DNA of 31,168 nt from an uncultured Bacteroidales bacterium (GTDB lineage: Bacteria; Bacteroidota; Bacteroidia; Bacteroidales; Paludibacteraceae). How positions within the stretch are numbered: position 1 is the stretch's first letter; each line of letters opens with the position of its first letter. The notes beneath the pieces were generated by a model that saw only the letters and a list, made by a program, of their open reading frames with translations, did not search any database and was not told where the DNA came from. Location of the stretch: the NCBI GenBank assembly GCA_937907165.1, contig CALCUH010000140.1, forward strand, positions 1 to 31,168, given 5' to 3'. The position numbers and the translations under genes are program-made. Shown here piece after piece: positions 1 to 7,932 of the stretch.

Positions 1-55
1 AAGAATTAAGAATTAAGAATTAAGAATTAAGAATTAAGAATTAAGAATTAAGAAT
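1..55. repeat. Tandem heptad repeat AAGAATT, about 7.9 copies
   Basis: Seven perfect copies of AAGAATT fill positions 1-49 and a partial copy (AAGAAT) follows at 50-55. The array runs off the left edge of the window, so its true length is unknown. A degenerate four-unit array of the same heptad lies on the other strand at 22682-22709. At both places the array sits just upstream of a GTAGGGGC hairpin. It contains no start codon or coding signal and looks like a non-coding simple repeat that could vary by slippage. Confidence 0.95.
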
Positions 56-67
56 GTGTTTATGCAT

Positions 68-94
68 TTGTAGGGGCATGCCTTGTGCATGCCC
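68..94 (+). repeat. GGGGC hairpin element, copy 1
   Basis: The block starts with TTGTAGGGGCA (68-78). It contains a perfect 8-bp inverted repeat: GGGCATGC (74-81) and GCATGCCC (87-94) around a 5-nt loop. A further GCATGCCCA direct repeat follows at 101-109. Twelve bases separate it from the heptad array. The core and the hairpin recur in diverged form on the other strand at 22641-22667. It resembles short interspersed intergenic palindromes; no T-run follows, so it is unlikely to be an intrinsic terminator. Confidence 0.7.
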
Positions 95-243
95 ATTGGT
101 GCATGCCCATCCCCATGCCGTCCATACCGTTTCCCCCCTTCAAGAAAAATTGAATGATTGTCAATTTTGTAAATTATAGATATGAAAACAGCAAATGTCT
201 CCTATTTGTATATATATAAATCGTTATTCAAAAAAAGTTTTCG

Positions 244-251
244 TACTTTTG
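244..251 (+). promoter_or_regulatory. -7 promoter element TACTTTTG for the activase gene
   Basis: TACTTTTG matches the Bacteroidota -7 consensus TAnnTTTG. Transcription would begin around 257-260, giving a leader of roughly 12 nt before the ATG at 270. No convincing -33 TTTG is visible. The motif lies inside the longer reading frame that opens at 195, which argues against that upstream start. Confidence 0.55.
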
Positions 252-269
252 CGCAAAATTGCGCATTTT

Positions 270-3200
270 ATGTTAAAAAACATATTTAATATTGGTCTTG
301 ACGCCGGCTCCACTACGTTGAAAGTGGTGGTCACGGATTCTGAAGGCGAAATCGTCTATACCGATTATGTGAGACACCATGCCGATATTCAGGGAACTTT
401 ACTCGCTTCCTTGGAGAATCTGAAGCATAAAATGTCCAATCTACCAATCCGTATGCAGGTGACCGGTTCCGCCGGAATGGGTCTTTCGGAACGCTTTGGA
501 TTGCCTTTCATCCAAGAGGTCGTCGCCGCGACTCAGGTGATCGAGAAACGTTTTCCCGGAACACGGACGTTGATCGATATTGGTGGAGAAGACAGTAAGA
601 TGATCTTCTTTAACAAGAATATGCAACCCGATATCCGTATGAACGGAAACTGTGCGGGCGGTACGGGCGCTTTCATCGACCAAATGGCTGTCATCTTGGG
701 CGTGGAGGTGAGCGAGTTGAGTGATATGGCGCTCAATGCGGACGCTGTTTATCCTATCGCTTCCCGTTGCGGTGTTTTCTCCAAAACGGATATACAAAAC
801 CTTATCGCCTTGAATGTGAAGCGTGAGAATATCGCGGCTTCCATCTTCCATGCGGTGGCTTCCCAAGTCGTATCCGCCCTTTCCCGCGGTTGCGACATCC
901 TTCCTAAGGTCTTCTTGTGCGGAGGTCCTTTCGCTCATATCCCTGCTTTGCGTAAGATTATGCAGGAGCGTTTGGCGCTCGGCGACGAGGATGTTATTAT
1001 GACGGAACAGGCTTCCGTCGTTCCTGCTTGGGGCGCTAGCCTTGCGATGAGCGATAAGGCGGTGACCAAGGATTTGGATGAGTATATCGAAATGTTCCGC
1101 TCGCGTAATAATAACGTCGGCATAAAGAAATCCGCCCTTTCTCCGCTCTTCGAGAATAAGGAGAAGTTTGAGGCGTGGAAGACTGAGAAGGCGAAGAATA
1201 AGATTGATAAGGTGGCGATTTCCGAAATTAGCTCTGATAGATGTTTCATCGGCATCGACTCTGGTTCTACGACGACCAAGGTGGTGGCGATGGATGAGCA
1301 GGAACGCATCTTTTTCACTTTCTATAAGAAGAATGGCGGTCGCCCGTTGGAAACGGTTAAAGAGGGTCTCTCCCAACTCTTGGAGGAGGCTCGTAAAGCT
1401 GGTCGTGACCTCAAGGTGGCGGGTAGCTGCTCCACGGGTTACGGCGAGGAACTGATAAAGACCGCTTTCGGTTTGAATTTCGGTATGGTGGAGACTATCG
1501 CCCACTATACGGCTGCCTATAAACTGAATCCTAAGGTATCGTTCATCTTGGATATCGGTGGACAGGACATGAAGGCTATCTTCGTGGACAAGGGCGCTAT
1601 TAACCGTTTGGAGATCAATGAGGCGTGCTCTTCCGGTTGCGGGTCGTTCATCGATAGTTTCGCGCAATCGTTGCAGTGCCCGATAGCTGATTTCGTGCGC
1701 CGCGCTTGTGAGAGCCAGAATCCGTGTGACCTCGGTACGCGTTGCACCGTCTTCATGAACTCTAAGGTGAAACAGTGTTTGCGTGAGGGCTCGCCATTGG
1801 ACGACATATCCGCTGGTCTCGCTTATTCGGTGATCAAGAATTGTCTCTATAAAGTGCTGAAATTAAAGGACACGAGAGATTTGGGCGACCATATTGTCCT
1901 GCAGGGTGGTACGATGAGAAACCTTGCGGTGGTGCGCGCTTTCGAGCTCTCCGTGGATAAGGAGGTGATTGTTTCTAACTATCCCGAACTGATGGGTGCT
2001 TATGGTGCGGCTCTCTTCTCGAAGAAGCGTGTCCGTCCGGAAGACGAGTTGGTGGACCTCTCCCAATTAGTTGATTTGAAAGAGTATACGTCCGAGCCTT
2101 TGCGTTGCGTCGGATGTGAGAATAACTGCCAGATTCTGAAGAACGTATTCGCCAATGGAAAGGTTTACTATTCCGGTAATAAGTGCGAAAAGGTATATAC
2201 GAACAAGGGTGAAAAGGGTAGAACCGCTTTCAACCTGAGTTTCTACAAGAATGAGTTGGCTTTCAAAAAGGATAAGAAGGGTGTGCTCGAGAATCCTTAT
2301 CTCACGGTAGGTATCCCGCGCGCTTTGAACATGTACGAGAACTTCCCGTTCTGGTACACGCTCTTCACTCGTTGCAATATCGCGGTGAAAAATTCTTCCC
2401 GCTCCGCCTTCTCGTTGTACGACAAGGGATTGCATACGGTGATGGCGGATAATATTTGCTTCCCGGCTAAATTGTTGCACGGACATATCTTCGACTTGGC
2501 GGAGAAGAAGGTGGATCGCATCTTCTATCCTTATGTGGTATATGAACGCTTGGAACCTAACTCTAACAATAGTTACAACTGTCCGGTCGTTTCCGGCTAT
2601 TCCGACGTTCTGAAGAGCTCCATCAATGTGGAGTCTCGCTTCGGCATTCCTTTGGACGCGCCGGTCATCAATTTCAAGGATGACGATTTGCTGAAGAAAT
2701 CTTGTGCTACTTATCTGAAGGGAATCCTGAAGAAGAATTTCAATAAGAAACAGTTTGACGCGGCTTTCGTTGAGGCGTTGGCTGCCCGCGATAATTTCAG
2801 TGACACGGTGCGTGATAAGGCGGTCTCCTTGCTGAAGAAGGCGAAGGAGGAGAACCGATTGGTCATCATATTGGCTGGAAGACCTTATCATAACGATCCT
2901 TTGGTGCAACATAAGGTGTCGGAAATCATCACTTCGTTTGGTGTCGACGTGGTTACGGAGGATTTGGTGCGCGGCATGGATTCTGACTTGGCCGATTCGC
3001 ACATCATCCCGCAGTGGTCATATATGAACCGTATCATGAAGGTGGCTAAGTGGGTGGCGCAGACGAAGGAGAACGTGCATTACATGCAGCTCACCTCTTT
3101 CGGTTGCGGACCTGACGCGTTTATCGTTGATGAGGTCATCGATATGATGAAACGCTACGGAAAGAACGTTACGTTGCTGAAGGTGGACGACGTGAACAAT

Positions 3201-4529
3201 GCGGGCTCTTTGCGCTTGCGTATCCGTTCGCTCATTGAGTCGTTGAAATATAAGAACGAGGAGTCCGAATCGGTTTGCCAATCGTTCCAGACTACTCCTG
3301 AGTTCTTGAAGAAGGATGCGGGGAAGAAGATTCTCGTTCCGTTCTTCTCGGATTTCCATTCTCCGTTCGTGCCGGCGTTGTTCAAACTGATGGGCTATGA
3401 GTTTGAGAACATGCCGCCGAGCGATGCGGATTCCGTGCAATATGGTCTGAAATATGCCAACAATGAAATCTGTTATCCGGCCACTTTGGTGGTGGGCGAT
3501 TGCGTCCGCGCTCTTAGGTCGGGTAAATATGATTTGAATAATATCGTTTTCGCCATTACGCAGACTGGCGGACAGTGTCGCGCCACGAACTATATCGCCT
3601 TGATTAAGAAGGCGCTCATGGCGGCTGGATATGGTAATATCCCTGTGATATCAGTCTCCATTATGGATACGATCAACGCACAGTCCGGCTTTACGCCTAA
3701 TGTGAAGAAGATCATCAAAATCACCATGTATCTCCTCTACTATGCGGACGCGATGTCTAAGATGTACTATTCGGCGGTCGTGAGAGAGAAGGAGAAGGGT
3801 GCGGCGAAACGCATCTTGGACGAGTATATCGCCTTGGGTGTGAAGGATGTGGAGGTGAAGAAATCCAAGCTTCTCGTGGAGCACTTGCGTGAGGCGGCTC
3901 TGAAGTTCGAGGAGATTACGGAGACGAAGTCAGTTCCACGTATCGGTATCGTGGGCGAGATATTCATCAAATATAACTCATTCGGTCACCAACACGTGGT
4001 AGATTGGTTGGTGCATGAGGGCATCGAGCCTGTGATTCCTTCCTTGAATGAGTTCTTCGTCCAATATTTCCCTAACGCTAAGTTCAACGAGGAGAACTAT
4101 TTGGAGAAGAAACGTAAGTTCATGGCTAAATTGTTGTCCAGCCTAGGCGAAAAGTATTTGAACCATGTGGCTCATAAATTGGACAAGGCGGCTTCCGTCT
4201 TCCGTTATTACGAGAAGAGCGTGGATATCCACGAGGAGGCGAGAAGGGCGGAAAAAATCACCAACCTTGCGGCACAATTTGGCGAAGGATGGCTGATTCC
4301 TGCCGAATTTGCGTCATTCGCAGAGAAGGGTATCAATGCGGCGATTAGTTTGCAACCATTCGGTTGTATCGCCAACCACGTCATTTCCAAGGGTATAGAG
4401 AAAAAGGTGAAGGATATCTATCCGGACATGAACCTCTTGTTCCTCGATTTCGATGGTGGTGTGAGCGAGGTGAACGTGTTGAACCGTCTGCACTTCATCG
4501 CAAGGGCGGCCAAACTTCAGAAAAAGTAA
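270..4529 (+). CDS. Giant acyl-CoA dehydratase activase-type protein (fused double BadF/BcrA ATPase, DUF2229, HGD-D-like)
   Basis: This 1419-residue protein belongs to the large fused family related to 2-hydroxyglutaryl-CoA dehydratase activators, which use ATP to drive low-potential electron transfer. Two ASKHA-type ATPase domains are visible, each opening with a phosphate-binding loop (GLDAGSTTLK near residue 7, GIDSGSTTTK near 328). Each keeps the activator's Fe-S cysteines: C128 and C167 in the first, C453 (plus C457) and C492 in the second. A cysteine cluster C613-x2-C616-x3-C620-x18-C639 follows, then DUF2229/HGD-D-like regions with more conserved cysteines in NICFPAK, SFGCGPDAF, EICYPATL, GGQCRATNY and QPFGCIANH. 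It is cytoplasmic, with no signal peptide or TM segment. I chose the ATG at 270 because the promoter motif lies upstream of it and the ATPase fold starts there; a frame-open ATG exists at 195. No separate dehydratase genes adjoin it. The physiological substrate of this family is unknown to me. Confidence 0.9.
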   Translation: MLKNIFNIGLDAGSTTLKVVVTDSEGEIVYTDYVRHHADIQGTLLASLENLKHKMSNLPIRMQVTGSAGMGLSERFGLPFIQEVVAATQVIEKRFPGTRTLIDIGGEDSKMIFFNKNMQPDIRMNGNCAGGTGAFIDQMAVILGVEVSELSDMALNADAVYPIASRCGVFSKTDIQNLIALNVKRENIAASIFHAVASQVVSALSRGCDILPKVFLCGGPFAHIPALRKIMQERLALGDEDVIMTEQASVVPAWGASLAMSDKAVTKDLDEYIEMFRSRNNNVGIKKSALSPLFENKEKFEAWKTEKAKNKIDKVAISEISSDRCFIGIDSGSTTTKVVAMDEQERIFFTFYKKNGGRPLETVKEGLSQLLEEARKAGRDLKVAGSCSTGYGEELIKTAFGLNFGMVETIAHYTAAYKLNPKVSFILDIGGQDMKAIFVDKGAINRLEINEACSSGCGSFIDSFAQSLQCPIADFVRRACESQNPCDLGTRCTVFMNSKVKQCLREGSPLDDISAGLAYSVIKNCLYKVLKLKDTRDLGDHIVLQGGTMRNLAVVRAFELSVDKEVIVSNYPELMGAYGAALFSKKRVRPEDELVDLSQLVDLKEYTSEPLRCVGCENNCQILKNVFANGKVYYSGNKCEKVYTNKGEKGRTAFNLSFYKNELAFKKDKKGVLENPYLTVGIPRALNMYENFPFWYTLFTRCNIAVKNSSRSAFSLYDKGLHTVMADNICFPAKLLHGHIFDLAEKKVDRIFYPYVVYERLEPNSNNSYNCPVVSGYSDVLKSSINVESRFGIPLDAPVINFKDDDLLKKSCATYLKGILKKNFNKKQFDAAFVEALAARDNFSDTVRDKAVSLLKKAKEENRLVIILAGRPYHNDPLVQHKVSEIITSFGVDVVTEDLVRGMDSDLADSHIIPQWSYMNRIMKVAKWVAQTKENVHYMQLTSFGCGPDAFIVDEVIDMMKRYGKNVTLLKVDDVNNAGSLRLRIRSLIESLKYKNEESESVCQSFQTTPEFLKKDAGKKILVPFFSDFHSPFVPALFKLMGYEFENMPPSDADSVQYGLKYANNEICYPATLVVGDCVRALRSGKYDLNNIVFAITQTGGQCRATNYIALIKKALMAAGYGNIPVISVSIMDTINAQSGFTPNVKKIIKITMYLLYYADAMSKMYYSAVVREKEKGAAKRILDEYIALGVKDVEVKKSKLLVEHLREAALKFEEITETKSVPRIGIVGEIFIKYNSFGHQHVVDWLVHEGIEPVIPSLNEFFVQYFPNAKFNEENYLEKKRKFMAKLLSSLGEKYLNHVAHKLDKAASVFRYYEKSVDIHEEARRAEKITNLAAQFGEGWLIPAEFASFAEKGINAAISLQPFGCIANHVISKGIEKKVKDIYPDMNLLFLDFDGGVSEVNVLNRLHFIARAAKLQKK

Positions 4530-4550
4530 TTTTACGAAAGAATAAAGAGA

Positions 4551-4593
4551 CAAGGCATTGATTCCGTCGTGGATCAATGCCTTGCTTATTTTT
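4551..4593. terminator. Bidirectional intrinsic terminator between convergent genes
   Basis: CAAGGCATTGAT (4551-4562) pairs with ATCAATGCCTTG (4573-4584) across a 10-nt loop. It is followed on the + strand by CTTATTTTT. The minus-strand exit (complement of 4535-4550) is moderately T-rich, so the hairpin may also end the gene at 4610-7804. Confidence 0.85.
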
Positions 4594-4609
4594 AGGAATC
4601 ATAAAAAAT

Positions 4610-7600
4610 TCACTTGTCAAGATCTTTCAAGATCTCTTTGTAGGCGATGTTGATTTCCGCCATTTTCCTTATACACTCTTCTATGTTGTTGGCGTTCTTT
4701 GGGAAGTCCGGATGCCAAGTTTTTGCCAGCTTGCGGTATGCGGCTTTCACCTCTTCTATGGTGGAATCGTCAGAGATGCCAAGTATGGCGAAATATTCCG
4801 CATTAGGGGAATAAGATGTTTTTTGCTTCTTGTCGTTCCCCGTTTTCTTCCCTGAATCGTTAGTCTTGTATTGCCTTGATGATTCTTCGTCCTTTGCCTT
4901 GTATGATGAATTTCTTTTGTTGTTTCTCGTTTTTTCTCCAGAATCGTTTGCTTTGTATTGCCTTGATGATTCTTCGCTCTTCGATTGGTGTGATGAATCT
5001 CTCTCGCTGCGTAAAGGTTCATATCGACGGTGCAGCGCATCTATATGGGGTTTGCTGATTTTTAAGTCTCTCATCACCTTATTCAAAAAATCCCATTCGT
5101 CGTTCTTGATACCATCGTCCGTGACGGCGATTTTGAACAAGAGCTTTACCAAACTGACTTTCTTGGTTTGGGATAGTGCCGTCTGGTTCCTGGCTCTTTT
5201 CTTTTCGGGTAGCTGCGTCAAGTTCGACAAGACTTGGTCTATATCGCATTCCTTATTTCTGTATTTTGCGACCTTATCGACGAGGCCGCCTTCCAATCCG
5301 AATGATAGCTGGAATTCCCAGATGAGATTTTTGTGTCGCATGTCAAACGAAGGACCCATGTTGATTACTTTCGCGATCAAAATAGCAAAATCTGAAAGGA
5401 GTTCGTGAGTTGAATTCCTTTTACCTAAAGGATCATATTGACGGTGTAGTGCGTCTATGTGCTTTTGACTTATCTTTAAGTCTATCATCACCTTATCTAT
5501 GAATTCCCACTCGTCGTTCTTGATACCATCGTCTAAGTTGGCGATTTGAAACAGAAGCTTTACCAAACTGGCTCTTTTTTTTTCGGGTAGCGGCATCAAA
5601 TTCGGCAAGACTTTGCCCATATCGCATTGCATGAATCTGCATTTCTTGACCCAGTCGACAAGATCGCCTTTCAATTCGATTGATTTTTGGAATTCCCAAA
5701 TGAGATGCTCGTGCCGATCGTCAAACGAAGGACCCATGTTGATTACCTTTGCGATTAAAAGAGCTAAATTTATATGAGGGGTCAAGGAATTTCCTGTGTA
5801 ATAGCGGGTTGAGCCATCATCCTGATATTTATAATCATATGTCTTAGTGTCTTGGAAATTTGCCGTTTCCCTATGCCCTATAATCTTTTTTTTCAGATAT
5901 AAGGGTCCAAAAATTAGCAAAAATAAGATTATGAGACCCCGTAATGCTTTGTCTTTTTTGGAACTGTTATCCAAAGAATTATAATCCTGAGGCGTAATAT
6001 TTATTGTCGAATTATATATGCTGTCTTCACCCTCGAATTCAAATGTGAGTTTATTCCCCGTTAACGCTTTGGCATAGATAGCCCCATTTTCGGGGTCTAA
6101 TAGCACATCGTTGTTATACATGTCTTTTACAGACAAAATTTTAAACGCTTTATTGTCTCCATCTGACACTTTTACACGAATAGGATGCTTTGTCTCATTT
6201 CCCTTGATCTTATTTTTTATATAAAAATGATAGTCTATGGAGTGATTTTTGAAAGTTTCTTTATAAAAAGGCTCTAATTCATATTCCCCATGCGTTATGT
6301 ATTTTATAGTAAGTTCTTCATTTCTCTTTACACATATATTGTTGATATGGTATAATTCTTTAATCCCGTCAGTGATTGTATCGGCAGAAAAACTACTTAT
6401 CTCTTTGGAGAATTCGGCAAGAATCGTGTCATTGGTTTTATAGGGTATAAAACGCATAAATCTATTGTCTCCGTATAGAGATAAATCCTGTAAGGTATCC
6501 CATTGGCTCATTAAGGTTTGGTGGTAATCAATCTTACTGGTACTGTCAGTGAATGGCATTAAGAAAGACATCGGATATTTGTGGTCGGGTGCTTTTGAAA
6601 TCCATTTACTGTATTTAAGTTCAGCGTTCGCTGATATTTCATCTACAATCTCGATATCGTCACATTGTATTGTTTTTTCCTCTTGTGACGTCTCTCTTGC
6701 TACCTGCTTTGGGTATATTTCGTCGTAAGGCAATCCGTTTTTAATATAGATGGAAGAAAGGTCCTCCTTTATTTGGAGATGAAAATCTTGGTTGTCTTTC
6801 CCTATACCAATGTTGAAAATCAAGTCGTTCTCTCGGGGATATTTGATGTTGGTATATGACACGGGATAAGGCCAATCATGGTCGTATGAGGCAATCGAGA
6901 AACCATGCATGTGCACTTCGTATGTGTCATCGGTATCCAAATAGAAGTTACCTACACCCATTGCGTCCGTACTGATATCGTATCTCTTCTTTGTGCTTGT
7001 TGAAATGAGTGAGAAGTTGGAATAGGGTAATGGAAGGGTGTGTTTGTCTTCCATTCTTATAGTGATTTTCCTGAAATCGCAATCGCTTTTGAATGAGGTC
7101 CACCAGCCAAATTCGTTCAAATCCGCCTCATAGACGTCGCCATTGCGATGGGCGAATGTCTCAAATTCCCATCTGTCGTTTGTGTCGTCAAAGTGCCACA
7201 TCGACAAAGAATCGGGATGGTAGAATGGATTCCCGGGCAATTGGAAAGAGACGCTGAAGTATCCTCCCTTTTTCAAATGGATGTCGTGCGAGCCCTCTTG
7301 CATATCCACTCTGAATGAAACGACATTGTCGTCGACCTTGCCTATCATTCCGTCGCCCGGCAAGACATTGTAGAGATTTCCCTTGTTGATTTCCTGCTTT
7401 AAAAGGCGGATCGGGTTGTAAATAAGATGTCCATTGACGGATCTCAGATGGCTGTTATATATTTTTACTTTAACATTTCCTGAATCCATCGTTGTGATTC
7501 TATCATAGTAATAAGGGGTAGAGTCGATCCATATCTTTGGGGACGGTACGCTCTTTTCAATTGAGCTTGTGAAGGAGTCTAGTTTCAGCGCCGCAATGGT

Positions 7601-7804
7601 GTAACCATCTTTCTTATAACGAATGACCATGTTGGGCCTGTACTGTTCTTTCGTTAACTCTTTAATGACTCCAAAATCATTTACCAATAAATTCCCCCTC
7701 TGATCCGCTATTGTGTCATTCGTTTCGTTGTTACAGGAAACGAATAGGATAGGGAATAGTAGAAACATTAGTTTCAATATGGTTTTTGAATCGCTTTTGG
7801 CCAT
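4610..7804 (-). CDS. Predicted membrane lipoprotein with cytoplasmic tandem TerB-like domains and C-terminal J domain
   Basis: This 1064-residue protein starts with a hydrophobic signal ending in a lipobox-like FVSC (Cys24). A beta-rich, presumably extracytoplasmic part of about 590 residues follows. It includes the motif W203-x-FDD with a Trp pair at 234-235, as in W-x-FDE...FSWW modules of other bacterial surface proteins. One TM helix (about 621-637, then KKK) follows. Two TerB-like domains (about 677-795 and 803-932), a charged Ser-rich repeat linker (about 937-995) and a J domain (about 1002-1062) with HPD at 1031-1033 complete it. The positive-inside rule puts TerB and J in the cytoplasm. 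E. coli DjlA also pairs a TM, TerB and a C-terminal J domain, but lacks the large outer part and has one TerB. The J domain should stimulate DnaK; the outer part could sense envelope state (inference). I chose ATG 7804 over 7864 because the promoter lies just upstream and the signal peptide begins there. No dnaK or grpE is nearby. Confidence 0.8.
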   Translation of the reverse strand: MAKSDSKTILKLMFLLFPILFVSCNNETNDTIADQRGNLLVNDFGVIKELTKEQYRPNMVIRYKKDGYTIAALKLDSFTSSIEKSVPSPKIWIDSTPYYYDRITTMDSGNVKVKIYNSHLRSVNGHLIYNPIRLLKQEINKGNLYNVLPGDGMIGKVDDNVVSFRVDMQEGSHDIHLKKGGYFSVSFQLPGNPFYHPDSLSMWHFDDTNDRWEFETFAHRNGDVYEADLNEFGWWTSFKSDCDFRKITIRMEDKHTLPLPYSNFSLISTSTKKRYDISTDAMGVGNFYLDTDDTYEVHMHGFSIASYDHDWPYPVSYTNIKYPRENDLIFNIGIGKDNQDFHLQIKEDLSSIYIKNGLPYDEIYPKQVARETSQEEKTIQCDDIEIVDEISANAELKYSKWISKAPDHKYPMSFLMPFTDSTSKIDYHQTLMSQWDTLQDLSLYGDNRFMRFIPYKTNDTILAEFSKEISSFSADTITDGIKELYHINNICVKRNEELTIKYITHGEYELEPFYKETFKNHSIDYHFYIKNKIKGNETKHPIRVKVSDGDNKAFKILSVKDMYNNDVLLDPENGAIYAKALTGNKLTFEFEGEDSIYNSTINITPQDYNSLDNSSKKDKALRGLIILFLLIFGPLYLKKKIIGHRETANFQDTKTYDYKYQDDGSTRYYTGNSLTPHINLALLIAKVINMGPSFDDRHEHLIWEFQKSIELKGDLVDWVKKCRFMQCDMGKVLPNLMPLPEKKRASLVKLLFQIANLDDGIKNDEWEFIDKVMIDLKISQKHIDALHRQYDPLGKRNSTHELLSDFAILIAKVINMGPSFDMRHKNLIWEFQLSFGLEGGLVDKVAKYRNKECDIDQVLSNLTQLPEKKRARNQTALSQTKKVSLVKLLFKIAVTDDGIKNDEWDFLNKVMRDLKISKPHIDALHRRYEPLRSERDSSHQSKSEESSRQYKANDSGEKTRNNKRNSSYKAKDEESSRQYKTNDSGKKTGNDKKQKTSYSPNAEYFAILGISDDSTIEEVKAAYRKLAKTWHPDFPKNANNIEECIRKMAEINIAYKEILKDLDK
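4823..4996 (-). repeat. Intragenic 87-bp tandem repeat encoding the Ser-rich linker
   Basis: Two 29-residue units of the linker before the J domain share the pattern EESSRQYKxNDSGxKTxNxK. The DNA is also visibly repeated: the run encoding ESSRQYK and NDSG recurs 87 bp apart. The sequence is hydrophilic and low in complexity and is probably a flexible tether whose length could vary between strains. Confidence 0.8.
5009..5776 (-). repeat. Intragenic duplication of the TerB-like domain
   Basis: The stretches 5420-5776 and 5009-5398 encode two successive TerB-like domains. They share LIAKVINMGPSF, an LIWEFQ block, LPEKKRA, VSLVKLL-type and DDGIKNDEW blocks. Near-identical DNA persists, for example around 5345-5385 against 5723-5763. 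The downstream copy carries a 12-residue insertion after LPEKKRA, so the spacing shifts from 378 to 414 nt. The retained DNA identity suggests a fairly recent duplication. Confidence 0.85.
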
Positions 7805-7829
7805 TTTGATGATGATTTTACAATTTTCA

Positions 7830-7837
7830 CAAAGGTA
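7830..7837 (-). promoter_or_regulatory. -7 promoter element TACCTTTG for the TerB-J gene
   Basis: On the minus strand this reads TACCTTTG, matching TAnnTTTG. The expected start of transcription near 7820 leaves a leader of about 16 nt before the ATG at 7804. This supports that start over the upstream one at 7864. Confidence 0.55.
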
Positions 7838-7882
7838 TATTTTTGTGTAAGTTAACGAACACATCTATCCTAGTATGGGCAT

Positions 7883-7910
7883 AAAAAAAAGCGTCCCCCA
7901 AGAGACGCTT
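7883..7910 (-). terminator. Intrinsic terminator of the NlpC/P60-like gene
   Basis: On the minus strand AAGCGTC (7910-7904) pairs with GACGCTT (7895-7889) across 8 nt and is followed by six more T residues. It lies 23 bp beyond the stop codon at 7933. It separates this gene from the promoter of the TerB-J gene. Confidence 0.9.
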
Positions 7911-7932
7911 CCTTATTTAGTTTAGCTATCGG

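Noticed and set aside
1..55. Heptad array as a CRISPR or direct-repeat/spacer array
   Set aside because: The repeats are 7 bp long and have no spacers between them; no cas gene is present.
74..94. GGGCATGC hairpin as an intrinsic terminator
   Set aside because: No T-run follows on either strand; the right side continues with GC-rich direct repeats.
195..269. Upstream in-frame start for the activase gene (25 extra residues)
   Set aside because: The -7 promoter element lies inside this stretch, the residues do not match the ATPase fold, and the fold begins right after the ATG at 270.
441..1667. 408-codon minus-strand open frame inside the activase gene
   Set aside because: It lies antisense to a clear gene, the protein has no recognisable motif and is rich in Arg/His/Leu as expected from a shadow frame.
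4830..5408. 192-codon plus-strand frame opposite the TerB-J gene
   Set aside because: It is antisense to the repeat linker and TerB copies; its phenylalanine/serine-rich runs mirror those repeats.
7805..7864. Upstream 20-residue extension of the TerB-J protein
   Set aside because: It would bury the lipoprotein signal and it overlaps the likely promoter at 7830-7837.
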